A stretch of DNA of 64,000 nt from positions 186,001 to 250,000 of the forward strand of contig OX621176.1 in NCBI GenBank assembly GCA_951640195.1. The letters are read 5' to 3'. The notes beneath the pieces are model-generated. The model searched no databases and had not been told where the DNA came from. It saw only the letters and a list, made by a program, of their open reading frames with translations. A program made the position numbers and the translations under genes. This document shows, in pieces, positions 43,901 through 56,026 of this stretch; positions within the stretch are counted from its first letter, which is position 1; each line of letters begins with the position of its first letter. The DNA comes from Porpolomopsis calyptriformis (taxonomy: Eukaryota > Basidiomycota > Agaricomycetes > Agaricales > Hygrophoraceae).

Positions 43901-45541
43901 AATTCCAATCTTATCAAATTGATCACATTTTCCCCCGATGGCACGCGTATCGCTTCTGGATTCGACAAAACTGTTCAGCTGTGGGATGCGGTTAGCGGAG
44001 CACATCTCAGTACTTTCAAGGGCCATTCTGGTGGGGTAAATTCAGTCACCTTTTCCCATAATGGCACGCGTATCGTTGCTGGATCTGAGGGCGGCACCCT
44101 TCGGTTGTGGGACATAGTCAGTGGTACACATCTGAACACTTTCAAGGGACATTCCAATGTGACTTCAGTCGCTTTTTCCCGAGATTACACGCGTATCGTT
44201 TCTGCACACTCCCAAAAAATCGTTCATTTATGGGACGCAGTCACTGGTGAAAATCTGAGCACTTTCGACGAAGATTCCATGTGGCCAAGCTCGGTCTCAT
44301 TTTCCTCTGATAGCACGCGTATCGTTGCTGCATCCTTCCACAAAACACTTCGGTTGTGGGACGCAGTCAGCGGTGCACATCTGAACACTTTCGAGGGACA
44401 TTCTGGTTTGGTAAATTCAGTCGCATTCTCCGCAGATGGCACGCGTATCGTTTCTGGATCCGATGACAAAACCGTTCGCCTGTGGGACACAATCAGCGGT
44501 GCGCCTCTGAACACTTTCGAGGGACATTCTGGTTGGGTAAATTCAGTCGCATTCTCCGCCGATGGCACGCGTATCGTTTCTGGATCCAATGACAAAACCG
44601 TTCGCCTGTGGGACACAATCAGCGGTGCGCATCTGAACACTCTCGAGGGACATTCTGGTTGGGTAAATTCAGTCGCATTCTCCGCCGATGGCACGCGTAT
44701 CATTTCTGGATCCCACGACACAACTGTTCGCCTGTGGGACGCAGTCAGCGGAGTAAGTCTCAACACATTCAATGATTCCAATCGGGTAATGTCGGTTGCA
44801 TTGTCCCCCGATGGCACCCATATCATTTCTGGATCCTTCGACAAAACTGTCCGGCTGTGGGACGTAGTCAGTGGTGCATGTCTGAACATTTTCAGAGGAC
44901 ATTCTCTGTCTGTAAATTCGGTCGCGTTTTCCTCCGATGGCTCACGTATCCTTTCTGGATCCAACGACAAAACTGTTCGGCTGTGGGATGTGGTTAGCGG
45001 CGCGCATCTGAACACCTTCATAGGACATTCCAATCAGGTAAATTCGGTTTCATTCTCTCCGGATGGCACACGTATCATTTCCGGATCCCACGACAAAACC
45101 GTTCGGCTGTGGGATGCTGTCAGTGGCGCACATCTCATCACTTGGGCAGAATATCCTAAATGGGTGGAATCGGTTGCGTTTTCCTTCGATAGGCCTCGCA
45201 TCGCTTCTGGATCCGGCAGCAAGACTGTTCAGCTGTGGGATGTATTCAGTGGTACACATCCGAACACCCCCCACTCGCATTCCGTCGATGCTGAATCGAT
45301 CGCTCGATCCGGAGACTTGTTATCTACCGATGGAACTAGTCCAATATTTGGTTCTATCTCACGGGACGGTTGGGTACATTCCCACACTCTGAATCGACGC
45401 ATTTTTTGGGTTCCGTTCTCTCATCGACCAATAACGTGGGATGCAAAAGGAGTTCGTGCCGCTTTTGGCACAGAGGATAATCGTCTCATTATCCTTGATT
45501 TTTCGGGCATGGAAGTCTATTTTCGTAATCTCATGCTATAA
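40950..45541 (+). CDS. NLR-B: QIHDS motif / NACHT / 18 WD40 repeats
   Basis: Exon 1 (40950-41040) encodes MPTTQIHDSTVNLVGGNQ... and ends PQ. A 111-bp intron leads to the NACHT exon 41152-42737 (HLPYALLSPF...RCLEGTRADILDE; Walker A GSAGTGKTT; Walker B VIVLDALDEC). A 50-bp phase-0 intron (42738-42787, donor GTTCGT, branch CTGAC, acceptor GTCAG) joins it to the WD40 exon. That exon carries 18 repeats of about 42 residues (SVAFSPDGTRIVSGS..KTVRLWDAVSGAHLNTF). A C-terminal cap ends GMEVYFRNLML. Repeats 12-14 are almost identical. The NACHT core matches NLR-A closely while the N terminus does not. The gene appears intact. Eighteen repeats could fold as two or more propellers. The ligand is unknown. 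Confidence 0.88.
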
Positions 45542-45808
45542 CCTCGCGATTGATGTTGCCATCGTCATGTGTCTACACGAGTTCCCCATTCTTATTATAA
45601 CATGTATGTATTTACTGTTCATTGAATTTACTATCTCTCGAAGCGCTCGGCCTGTGACGAAATGCACAGTAGACTTATGTAATAAATTTTTTACCCGATT
45701 ATCTTGTGGCTATCTCCGTCACGTTCTCCTCCTGAACTCGCTTGATTCAGTCCACTTCCCTGTACTAATACCACCTCCACCGTCTTTCTTCGCATCTTAA
45801 CCCGCATT

Positions 45809-46442
45809 ATGTCTTGGCAAGGTAAACACCTCGGCTCTTCCTCTTTACAATACCACTTACAATCGGGCATTGCCGTGTGGTGGCATTCAAAAAGGGTTAT
45901 TTGACCAGACCCAGCTCGCAGCCTCCGAAAAGGTTGCTAAAGCTGCGATCCTCGGTCAAGCTGGCGGTGTATGGGCAATATCGGCTGGATACGAAGTACG
46001 CTTCTACTTTTTGTTAACCCCAAATACTTTTAATCAGATTTCCATCTGCTTTACTTGTGTCCCACTATCTAGCTTTCTCTCGCGGACCAGACGGCTATCG
46101 TGAATGCATTCAACAATTTGGATAAGTTTCGCGCGGAAGGACTTCATCTTCACGGTAAGAAATACGTCACGATGACGGCAGAAGAACAACAAATTCATAT
46201 TCGACAGCGAGGGGTAAGTCATGCCTCCGTTACAATATCCACACTCACTTCCGATCCGGGGTTTATCGAGAGCTTCCCACGATTTGTTTCTGATGCATAA
46301 CTTGCAGGGAACCGATGGCGTGCTGATCGTCAAGACCACACAGGCCGTTTTGGTAGCCGAATACGTAGCTCCAGTTCAAGCCGGAGAAGCAATGGGTGTT
46401 GTTGGTGGCGTGGCTGACTATCTCACCGGGCAGGGTTATTAG
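45809..46442 (+). CDS. PFY1: Profilin
   Basis: Four exons: MSWQ (45809-45821), 45895-45995, 46073-46213 and 46308-46442. The introns are short GT-AG. The product has the profilin hallmarks: the N-terminal MSWQ, AAILGQAGGVWAISAGYE, then the C-terminal TDGVLIVKTTQAVLVAEYVA and ADYLTGQGY. Profilin binds actin monomers and poly-proline proteins such as formins, and delivers actin to growing filament ends. The tiny first exon encoding only four residues and one base is typical of fungal profilin genes. The length of about 129 residues fits the family. The exact exon 3/4 junction (RG/GT) could be off by one residue. It converges with the coiled-coil gene. Confidence 0.93.
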
Positions 46443-46649
46443 TTGATTCGGGGCGCATGGTGTTGTCATGATCAATGCCCGGGGCTGTTGCTTTCTTCCC
46501 AATTCACATAACACGACTGCCACATATCCATGGTACCGCAAATCCTCACTTACTTAGACCAATCTATGTATCTAACCCCATAACCCGCCGTTATTGGGTC
46601 AACAACAAAATATTGGTGCTGATACAAGACATGACTGCAAAACCGATCA

Positions 46650-47778
46650 TCACGGAAGAGTTTCCCGCAGGGACTCTCCAGTCATTTTTGAAATCGCGAT
46701 AAACGAGTGCAGTAACTCGGGCACCACGAAGGGTTCTCTATATTCTCTTTCGATGTCCTTCAATGCATTCTCAACCTCAAACCGTCTATGTCGCTCGTCT
46801 TGCAGCTCCTTTTCAAGCGCTTGCATGCGGGATTCCAGAACTGATCCATGACAGTCCACGTCATCGTCTGATCTTGCAATACAAGGATTGATAAAGAGAA
46901 AAAAGGATACACACCAATTACATTGGTGTGATCGGCATGTGGTGACGACTGGAAGATTCCTGGAACATTGAGCCGCTTCAATTGATCCAGAATTTCGGAT
47001 TCCTTTTCTGCTGCTGTCGCGATGCCTCTGCGAATTTCGGATAGTTCACGGGTGAGGCGGTTGATAGTTGGGAGATCCTCTAGGTTCGGTGCGGGCGCGG
47101 GCGGTGGGGGTGGAGATCGTCGAGATTGAGCGGGCTCTGGGACGGGAGACGGTCTTGACCGGTCCTTGAGGTCACCACGAGATCGATTTTAGAAGGCAAG
47201 AATATAAGAAGCGGTGTGTAGTTCCACTTACTGGCGGCTAAGTAAAGATTAAGCGAGGACACTCAGAACAGATTAATTTAAAACCCACTGCATTTTCGGA
47301 GAGATGATTAAGAGTACCCCGAGCAATAGAAGCTGGCGGGTAGCCGTGCTGTGGGAAATAATATTTGGTTTGCGAGTGATGAACAGAGTGGTTCTTACCA
47401 AAGTAGTCCCTCCATTAGGGGCTGCGATGGGAGATACTAGCGAGGATCGGCGAGACGATTTAGGAGAGCTAAATAGTATATGCTTGACGCAGGATGTACT
47501 TATTTTGCGAGAAATTGCACCAAATTTTTCGTGCTTACCTGAGATCCAGCAGGCTGAGCAGAACTACCGAACTGATGGAATGACCGGAAGGAATCGGCCA
47601 ATATACGCTGAGCCTCTTTGTCAATCTCGGTAGATTGTTCAGGTTGAGATGAGCTGTTGAATGTGATCTTCTCTGGTGGATACGACGACAACGTCGGAGT
47701 GCGGGTTGGGGGTAACGATTCAGAATGCGCATTGTATCCGTTGTGTACAGCGTGTTGTGGAGTCATAGGACCTCCCAA
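46650..47778 (-). CDS. Coiled-coil protein of unknown function
   Basis: The 5' part (47778-47540) is Ser/Pro-rich, starting MGGPMTPQHAVHNGY and followed by ITFNSSSQPEQ...AQRILADSFRSFHQF. A Pro/Ala-rich stretch follows at about 47.1 kb. Two coiled-coil segments come next: NLEDLPTINRLTRELSEIRR at about 47080-46980, and VLESRMQALEKELQDERHRR at about 46850-46790. The protein ends ESLRETLP at 46650. Introns are inferred near 47.5, 47.2 and 46.9 kb. No enzyme or DNA-binding motif is visible. It may be a scaffolding or cytoskeletal adaptor, but nothing in the sequence decides this. Confidence 0.6.
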
Positions 47779-49049
47779 AGGATGACGAGATGATGGATAT
47801 ACCTCCCTAGATCATGAAGACATCAGAATTCGATAACAATCTCGCGAGGCTCTACATGCCATTCTTTCAGTGTCATCGACTTTCTAAGAAAGAAAGTATT
47901 GACCGATTAGAAATCTATTTGGAGTCTCGGAATAAGTACACACATGGATAAGTTTTCGAGCAGAGAATCGAGCAAATCACTGTCTCGTGGGTGGATCCTC
48001 ACTTGCAAGTTTCGATGCAAGACCTATGCGAACAGCCATTCATCGATGTGCATTTTTTAATCCAACTCCCGAATCAACGAACTCACACTTCCTTTGAAGG
48101 TCCTCCAATAGAACTGTATACATCCAGGATAAACAAAGCTGACGTTTTCCACTTTAGGATGAGGTATTTTGAGCACGTTCAAGTCTGCTCGCAGGACGGC
48201 TATCGCTCTCTCGAACTGATGATGATCTACATCCGCTGCCTTGGTGCCTTTATACGTGATTCGAACCGAGACGTCGAGATCGTGTTGGGACATGACGGCA
48301 ACAAAGAGACAATAACTTCAGTCCTCGTTTCTAACAATAAGGAAGGCTGAAAAACCCTAAATAAGCACTTGGTGGGCATATCAGACCTCGAAAACCTACC
48401 TCACTCCATCAAGAGGAGATGCAGGACATAACACAGTAATCACACCCCTCAAGGATGCTTTGAATCACAAAATAAATTTTCGCGGCACATTATGTAATGC
48501 TATCGGCTGTCTTTACCATTTGCCACCTCCTTTCTTACAGTCCAGGTCCGCTCTCATGTAGAGCGCTTCACCCCTTTGTCACCCCGCTACCTACACGGTT
48601 ACAATTGTTCCGGACTTCCCGACCTCCTCGCATATACCCGATTTCGTCTTCGCGAAGCACTCTTTCATGCATCTTTTGGTCCTCGAGGACAGCAGAAGCC
48701 TCAAGCTCCACACCATTCGCGAAAATATTGATGTGACCTCCACATTGCAAACATTACATACCCCATACGGGGTAACGACAGCCGCACCCTTCCTTCATCA
48801 AAAATTCACCACCCACCTGTAAGTTTCTTTCGAATTCGACATGTTCGCTTACCCATAATGTCAAGACGTCCGGAACTTGAGTATAACGTAATAAACCGAC
48901 GAGCCTTTACAGTTCAAGACACTTTTGGGTATTGCGTGTTACGGAACCTTCTCAAAATAGTCGTAAGAAAGCTAGACAAACGCTGGAGACCACAAAACAA
49001 GTTCCCCTTCCCGTGGAAACGAAGTCCTCAAACACACTAAATTTGACAA
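47779..49049. other. No confidently called gene
   Basis: A plus-strand frame of 119 codons (47991-48350) and an opposing minus-strand frame (48293-48057, FERAIAVLRADLNVLKIPHP) overlap. One of them may be real, for example an upstream exon of the coiled-coil gene, but neither matches a family I know. The rest is unstructured. Confidence 0.3.
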
Positions 49050-49560
49050 AAGCCGGAGGTTGCGAAAGTAGGAGTCTATGCCAACCAGATCAAGGATAAA
49101 GGTGTGCCAATAGCGACACAATCCTTGTGCAGTCATATAGAAGAGACTGGAAATGAGCAAATGCGTCCATTCCCGATCGCTGAATGGGCCCACCCCTCCC
49201 TACCATCATCTTACAAGTTGGGGTCGAGCCCTGGAACTCGTCATCTACGAGGTGCATGATACACTATAATTTGGGGGCTTCGCCTCCAAACTATGGTATC
49301 CTCACAGGCATTATTGTGTATCTCATACACCTGGGTTCCATAACAAACCACGAGGTTGTGCAACCTGAAATGTCCTTCCGATATGCGCCCCCAACTGTCT
49401 CTCACAGCCGAAGAGGATGGTCACTAGATCCAAAGAAGATCTGCATGCCATCCGTACCCATAAAACGGAATCCGAATGACTACACAAGTGTGTTCAGAGA
49501 TGCACCACTGAGTCCCGCGGCTGAAGAGTATTATTGCAGGATCCAGACGCTATAAATGGT
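49050..49560 (-). pseudogene. Degraded NACHT-WD40 NLR relic (C-terminal cap and WD40 fragments)
   Basis: On the minus strand the fragment reads HTFILDLVGIDSYFRNLRLL, matching the C-terminal cap of NLR-B (LIILDFSGMEVYFRNLML) and NLR-A (VVILDFTGVDAFFLNL). Further upstream in the gene sense, 49370-49460 and 49495-49550 keep pieces of the WD40 repeat unit (CTCACAGCCGAAGAGGATGG and similar, compare 9104-9123). Frames are broken throughout, and no NACHT part was found. It is the remains of another family member about 4 kb beyond NLR-B. Confidence 0.75.
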
Positions 49561-49816
49561 CTGGAGAATGGCACTAAATGTACTTGCTTCCTACGCGACA
49601 GCTCTGTTTTTTCAATCATTATCCATTGTGGTAACTGCATTCTTCGGGCATCTCGCGCCAGACAACTCAAGGAGGGACTAGTCTTCAATGTCAATGAACA
49701 TTTCGGGCTTGGTGGCGTCGAGTTCGGACTTTGGAATTTGTGGTAACTTGAAAAAACAACTGATTCCACCAGATGCACAGGTATACACCGTTTACAAAAA
49801 AAATACAAGTTATTCC

Positions 49817-51642
49817 TATAGGGGTGTGAATATCAGGGCGGCGAGGGCACCTCCGAGCCCACGTCTGATAGAGTCGAGCTTCCATCCCGAACCTTCTGCC
49901 AAGTAAATGAACTGGCCTATGGTGCGCTCGGAAGAATTGAAGAGATTCATCATCTGAGCGTTCAGGAACGTGTCACGAGCAAAGGATGTGTCAGACGACT
50001 AGAAAACTCACAGATATATCAGCCACATAGACTGAAGCACTGGCTACGCCCAGGTTCGGCAGGAGCGGGTAAGGGACCTCGGGAACTTCCGCACCAGGAA
50101 TATGCGAAAATACTGTGCCTGTCGGAGAAGCGTAAGGAACGACGTTGTCAACGATGATCAATCTGGTGGTAGGTTGTGCGGATTCGCGACTGTTCTTTAG
50201 GATTTTCCTGACATATTCATCCGGCCAATCGTGGAGGATGAAACGCATGAAGAATACGGCAGCGTCCTTGATTGGCTGAGGTTCGAAGAAGTTGTACCCT
50301 TCAAAATCGATGATGAGAGATGAGAGGGAGAACAGTGGATAAACGGAACCTTGGAATTTGACACGCCCATCTGCCAGGGCCTGCGGGAACTCTGTCTCCC
50401 AGAACTACTCGAAATGAGCGAAGGGTGTAGGGAAGTTGGAAGATATAACAACCTTTATCCCTTCCGGAAGAACAGGAAGCCGGTCTTGAACGATATAGCG
50501 TAAGTGTGGATGGGCTTTGGCTAGACCAAGCGTGGTGGACCCAATCCCTCCCCCAACGTCAACTACGAGGTCATCTGGCTTCAAGGAACTCCAATCGAAA
50601 GCTTTGAACGGGAAGTGAGGTCGCAATTTACCCAATGCCGAAAGGGAAAGAACATACCTCCAACCACCAGCTCAGCCGGGTAAAATTTAGTAGTACCATT
50701 CATAGCCGCCCCAAACCGTCTGAATCGTTTCTCGTTCCCGGGTTGCTCGTACCAGTCGAAGATATTGAGGTTACCACCAAAGGCTCTGTTTCGAGGGGTC
50801 ACTCCGGGCTCTTGGGAAGCAGTTGTCAACGGATCGACCAAATGGTCTACAAAAAATGCAGACGCCTTTTGTCCTTCGTCCGCACTACGAACAGTGAGTC
50901 GAGAGGCAAGATGCAAGGACAGGGAACTGAATATACTTACAGGTGGCTTACCAGGGCTGGAATTCCAGACGTATTGTCATGCTTAGCATCCGGGTCACTA
51001 TTGATCACCTCAACAGACTTCCCAGTATCCAAAAGTGAGGATATGCGATTATTCGTGAAGACGTCGGGGTAAACTTCGCGGAAAATGTGATGGGTAGCGA
51101 GGAAACGAAGAACACGACCTGAAGGAGAGGATCCAAGTGAGTGATATGGCACAAGAGATAATCATTGTATATTATACCAATTTTGGAGGGGTCGACACCA
51201 CATTTCGATCCTATTTCCTGAACGTGTAGGCCCTAATATAGAGGTCATGAAGCGCTGGACGGAGGGTAGACTGACAACGAACATTTGGACCAGCCTCTCT
51301 CAATACTTCAGATATATTTGCGGCAGTTACTGTTCCAAGGGTTGCCGTAATGTACATCTTTAACTAACCGTCAACAAGAGGGGAAAATTATAAAGCCTGA
51401 GACCGCACCGAGCCTACAGCTTCAAGTAAGTGAAGTGCAGGATGCTTTATCGTGGCAATTAATTGAGCTGCGGCCGCGATTACGACGGTGGTGGTTTCGA
51501 CGAGCTCATTGTCATTGATCGTCTCCGGACAAAATGGTTCATTGAGAGAAGGGAAAGAGGTTTCGTGACGGGCGTATATTTCCTCGATCTTTGCAACACC
51601 GGAGGAGACAATCGTAGACAATGCATTAAGGGGGGAAGACAT
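49817..51642 (-). CDS. SAM-dependent O-methyltransferase
   Basis: The start is at 51642 (MSSPLNALSTIVSSGVAKIE). The N-terminal winged-helix region includes RVLRFLATHHIFREVYPDVF and NRISSLLDTGKS. The SAM-binding motif is DLVVDVGGGIGSTTLGLAKA. After short introns (for example GIK/FWETEFPQALADGRVKFQ/GYNFFEPQP) comes FFMRFILHDWPDEYVRKIL, with the His-Asp pair typical of the catalytic segment of plant- and fungal-type O-methyltransferases. The last exon, ERTIGQFIYLAEGSGWKLDS, ends at 49817. Such enzymes methylate hydroxyl groups on small aromatic or polyketide metabolites. The substrate is unknown, and no other biosynthetic genes lie nearby, so it is not visibly part of a cluster. At least six introns are present and no break was noticed. 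Confidence 0.88.
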
Positions 51643-52897
51643 TTCGAGGGTGAGGATAATCCTGGACTACCTGGCTTTAAATCAGCGCACGATTATGATA
51701 AATATTGAACTAGCTTACATCACTGATGTCCTAGGCCAACAGGGACGAGGCATAGACCCCATTATGTTAAACTGCATGAGGCGAAGTCTTGTGGCTGCTG
51801 TGTTTAATTGGCGCGGTGGTAGTATGAACTCCCATTACGTAATATATCGACAGCGCTTCTATTCCGACTACCCGAATTTGCAAAAAGCCAGAATCTTGTG
51901 GCCGGCTTTAGCCTAGTCTGGATGATCTCTGTTCTAAATACTGTAAGGCCCATGACTGTTATGTGTCTGAATATTGCATTGACTCGCCTATCAAGTGTAC
52001 CTGAAAATGGCGTGGCCTCGCTCTTCGAGTCTTTGTCCCAAAAAAATGAATGCGTGTTAAAAATCCATTCTCAAGAGAATGGACAGTCGGCATTTTCCAC
52101 TGGGGCTGAAGCCCAGGCTGTTAGATTCTGACTGACGAAAAATGAAGATGGAACAGCATCAGTGTCGTCAGAAATCGCATAGACTAGCCAGGACGTTTTA
52201 CTCGTTTACTGCTCGGCAAGGTGTCGGAGTTGAGAAGCCGGCCTCTGCACTAATACATTTATGGTTAACTGGAAACGAGTAAAATGAGTAAACCTCACTT
52301 TTCCAGCCCGCCAGGTCGAAAAAATGTCCTCGCCGAGTGTTGAATGGCCCACCAAGCTTTCGGCTTGTAAATCCGTGATTTCGGAGGTCTTTCGGATAGA
52401 AAATTCACAACAGAAAGGTTCTTGGTCCCGGTGCTTGGATACGACGAACATGACATGTTTTTTGGCGGGCGTCTATGATTGGAATGTACTTTGTCAACAC
52501 TCCAACTACCTAGACTTCTTGCCAACGACAACCGGTTGGCCATTGCCGAACAAAATATGCGCGACGTTGTGACATCGAGCCAAGGTTTGAAAGCTATATA
52601 GCGCTTTTCACTAAATCTTCAGACACTCTTGGCTTTGTGCATGAAAAAGCAATGACATGTATTCCGATTCTGGTTTTGGCAACTGTGTGATCTCTTAGAA
52701 CGAAAACATGACTTTGATACCAACTCCCCATGTGGTAGAGCGCGGGGTCATCTGATCATACGGCCAAGGTTAGTGGGTTATACTATATAACATTCCACCG
52801 AATGGAACTAAATATTTGAGGGTACTAATTCTCGTTATCGCTCACGAACATACTTATGTCTTGGCGATAGCGACTTGGAGGTTTGGGAAGGAGAGCG
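51643..52897. other. Intergenic, no gene recognised
   Basis: Scattered frames below 90 codons lie on both strands, for example 52324-52572 (+), and none is recognisable. A GGTAGAGCGC word at about 52733 resembles part of a tRNA D-arm, but no complete tRNA fold is present. Confidence 0.4.
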
Positions 52898-55800
52898 TCA
52901 GATTCGACGTCTCTCTTTTGTCTTTCGCTCTTTTCTTTTCCGGCCAATCAGAGATCGAATGTGGGCGCCAGGTTTGTCCGATGGCACTGGAGATTTATCC
53001 TCTGATATGCGTCGTTTCTTTGGGGAGCGCTCTTCTAGCACTTCACTTTTGGGAGGGCTTTGTGGGCGACTTGGACGAGCGGAAATCTGGTCCGAGGTCA
53101 TGGCATCAGTAAGCATCATAAAAATATGACACAAATCCAACCAACCGAGGGTTTTCTCTCGTGTTGAATGGCGTTCCGTCGGTGGACGACCTGGACATTT
53201 TCGATCGAGAACTCGACAATCAACGTTGCCGCATTTTTCTTCGCTCCGCTTGCAAGCTCATCCCTCATCCTCTTCAAACGTGTTTCTTCCTTCGTCTCCT
53301 TCGCCTTCTCCAGCTCGATCAGATCCTTGAGTTCGTCCCTCCTCCACTCCTCGAACAAGGGTCCTAAATTCGGATTATTATTGGCCCACCGCAATACCCG
53401 CAATGCATCGGCGTGTTGATGCATCTCGAGAAATCCATAGCCTTTGCTCCGTCCTTTGCCAGTGATAGGATCTACCCGCTCTTGCTGCCGCACTATTTTT
53501 GCTTGCTTGACGCCAACACGTCTCCCAGCCACCTTTCGCAATCCCTTCTTGTTACGCTCAATGTTTCTCTCTTTCGTCCCTTCCTCATGCCCACTTTCGT
53601 CGGCTACCTCCGCAAGTTCGTCCTGCGTCAACCCAACCCTCGCACCGTTCTTAACGTCATCCTCAAACTCTCGAACGGCATGATTGGCCAGCCGCTTCAA
53701 TAGCCGTTCTGTGACGAACAACGGAATTTGCCGCACGCTCAACCGGACTTTCGAAATGTACAATGAAGGATTAGACTTCAACAACTGCTTACGAGCGTTG
53801 TATGAGCGAGTTCGTTTTTCGATCTCAGCAGGACTGAGCGTCTCGGTTGCAGGCGTATTTGACGCGATGGCTAAGGGGGAAAAAAGTACAACCATCAACT
53901 GGGGAAGCAGTACGATTGAATATCAGGTACCTCCTTCCCTTAGCAGATACATATTGCGCTTATCGGTCTTTTCTCTCTTTTTTTCGCCTGCTTCCTTGAG
54001 TTTACTGGCTTCATCCCTCGTGACAGCGCGAACAACATCGAGCGTCCGCCCATGCAAAACGAGGCCTTGAGCCGATGCGGAAGAAGGATCGGGTGTCAAG
54101 ATAGAAGGGAACGAGAATGGGTTTTTCTTCACCTACGGAATTCAGTGAATAAATCAATAAATAGCGGAGGGAGGTAATAGGTGATGAACGAACAATGTCT
54201 TGGTGTAGGAGCTCACTTTGCTGAACCGGTTTATCCGCATCCTCCTTGTTCCAGAAGCAAACAAAGCCAGTGCCGCGAGAGCGACCTGTACTAGGGTCGA
54301 CAGTCATACGCGCATATCTGAGGGGACCAAAGGCACGAAAGCTGCGTGAAAAAAAAGTGTTGTGAAAACCAGGAAAAGTTGATACGTATGCATAAAGACA
54401 CACAGTGTTCGTAATTCATCTTCTGTTGCCATGAAAGGGACGTTTCGGACGAAGAGCGTTGTTCCGGCTTCTGGTGGAGGTAGTTGAGGCCTAGTCGACT
54501 TTTCCTCGGTGTCGCTGTCCTCGGGATCGCTTTGGTTGCCACTCCTGTCTGTTGTAGCATCAACACTTGAACTTGCATCCTCGTCAGTACTGTCACCCTG
54601 GTCGGCACTGGAACCAGCCTCCATCTCCGAGTCCTCGTCGTTTTTCAACATCTTCGCTTTTTCCTCCTCCCACTTGTCTTTACTCAGTGCCCAATCAACG
54701 GCAATCGCTCTCTCAGTGGCCAGTTTATCTTCCGAAATTTCCCCGCCATTTAATTTGGTTCCTGCGCCTTGATCTTCTTCGGATCCCTTTTTTCTCTTCT
54801 CCTCCCTTAGTTGCTTCTTCCGTTTTTGTTTATCTGAAACCATCCCGTCGGCCATACCGGCTCGAAGGACCATCCCGTTGCACTTTTCAATCGCTCTCTC
54901 CGCATCCTTCTTGCTCAACATCCACACAAAGGCAAACCCTGCCGGAATTTTCCTGTCAGTTCTCTCTTCGCTTGACTTTTCACGTTCTCCTGGGCCTCTT
55001 GTCGACGGAGTAGATGGTATGTGAATGGAATATATGGGCCCATATGGCAAAAAGACTGCTCTGAGGTCCCGTTCTGATGCATTGAATGGAATATTGCGAA
55101 TAATCAACCGACTGGCATGACTCGGTGCAGGAACCTTCGAATCCTGGGCCGCAGTAGTAGCCTGCCTGGTTTGAACGCCAAAATCGGAGGATTGCTCTGA
55201 GGGCCTGACAACCGGAGGTTTTACAAGGCTATCGAGCCGCTTTTTGAGGGTGGCGGAAAGAAAAGAGCCTTTGAAAATGTGGGCGTGAAGTTTGTCGACC
55301 GCATTTTGTGCGGTTGCTGGGTTTTTGAAGAGAACGTGAGCTAAGAAGGCGGATTCAGTGGGTTTCGGTCAGCAATATCCATGGTTAAATACGTTTACCA
55401 GTACTAGGATCCTCGCCGCTATCTGTTGATATTGGCCATTCTACCTTCTCTGCGCCTTCATATTTTCGAATTTTTTTCCAGAGAGACTTGGAATCGATAG
55501 ACCCTGGAAGACCTGAAAGGACAATGGTGCGAATGGCGAGGGGGTCTGAGGGACTCCGAGGATGTGATAGAGGGACTGAAGAATGCTTTGGATTCTTCTT
55601 CGCTGCTTCCTCCTTGTCTTTTGGCTAACCCAAGATCAAGCTGCGGAAAACACAAATAATTGGATAATCACCTTCTTCTCGGCCCACTGGACCCTCAACG
55701 ACCGCCCGAGCAGGGAAATGCCCTCTGTTGTTATTTTTATAAATGCTGCCTGGGCATCTTCCCTGGATGCAAAGGAAACATAACCGACACCCTTCGATAC

Positions 55801-56026
55801 ACCACCTTGTTTGAGGACGACGAAGGCAGATCGGACGGGGGCGATATCAGAGAAAAGGGTCTGGATGTCAACTGAAGTCGCCGTATAGGGAAGATTGGAA
55901 ACAAATAGTGTGGATCTGCCATTGAGCTAGTTGACGGTTGAAAAGGTTGGAATCTGAGACGCGAATACCGTACCCATGACTGGCTTGATCGTCTTCTCGT
56001 TGTTTTCGTTTGCCAAGTGTCGACAT
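52898..56026 (-). CDS. NOP4: Nucleolar multi-RRM ribosome-biogenesis protein (Nop4/RBM28)
   Basis: The start is at 56026 (MSTLGKRKQREDDQASHG). RRM1 follows a short intron (STLFVSNLPYTATSVDIQTL, GVGYVSFAS). RRM2 lies at about 55540-55200 (RTIVLSGLPGSIDSKSLWKK). RRM3 is at about 55107-54700 (RLIIRNIPFNASERDLRAVF; GFAFVWM), then an acidic Asp/Glu/Ser tract. RRM4 is at about 54470-54000 (TTLFVRNVPFMATEDELRTL; GTGFVCFW). The C-terminal RRM-like part (LSVRQIPLFVTERLLKRLAN; GYGFLEMHQHADALRVLRWA) is followed by a basic tail with IRSLIGRKRKERK. This domain order is that of Nop4/RBM28, needed for 27S pre-rRNA processing and 60S subunit assembly in the nucleolus. An intron joins YLLREG to AIASNTPATETLSP. 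Confidence 0.92.

Noticed and set aside
44224..45033. Long antisense frame over the NLR-B WD40 array (269 codons)
   Set aside because: It is a shadow of the repeat unit read on the opposite strand. Its repeats follow the WD40 period and contain no independent domain.
49817..51642. Secondary-metabolite gene cluster around the O-methyltransferase
   Set aside because: The neighbours are an NLR relic and NOP4. No synthase, P450 or transporter lies within the window.
52711..52790. tRNA gene
   Set aside because: Only a D-arm-like word (GGTAGAGCGC) is present. There is no matching acceptor stem, and the T-arm consensus GGTTCGA is absent.
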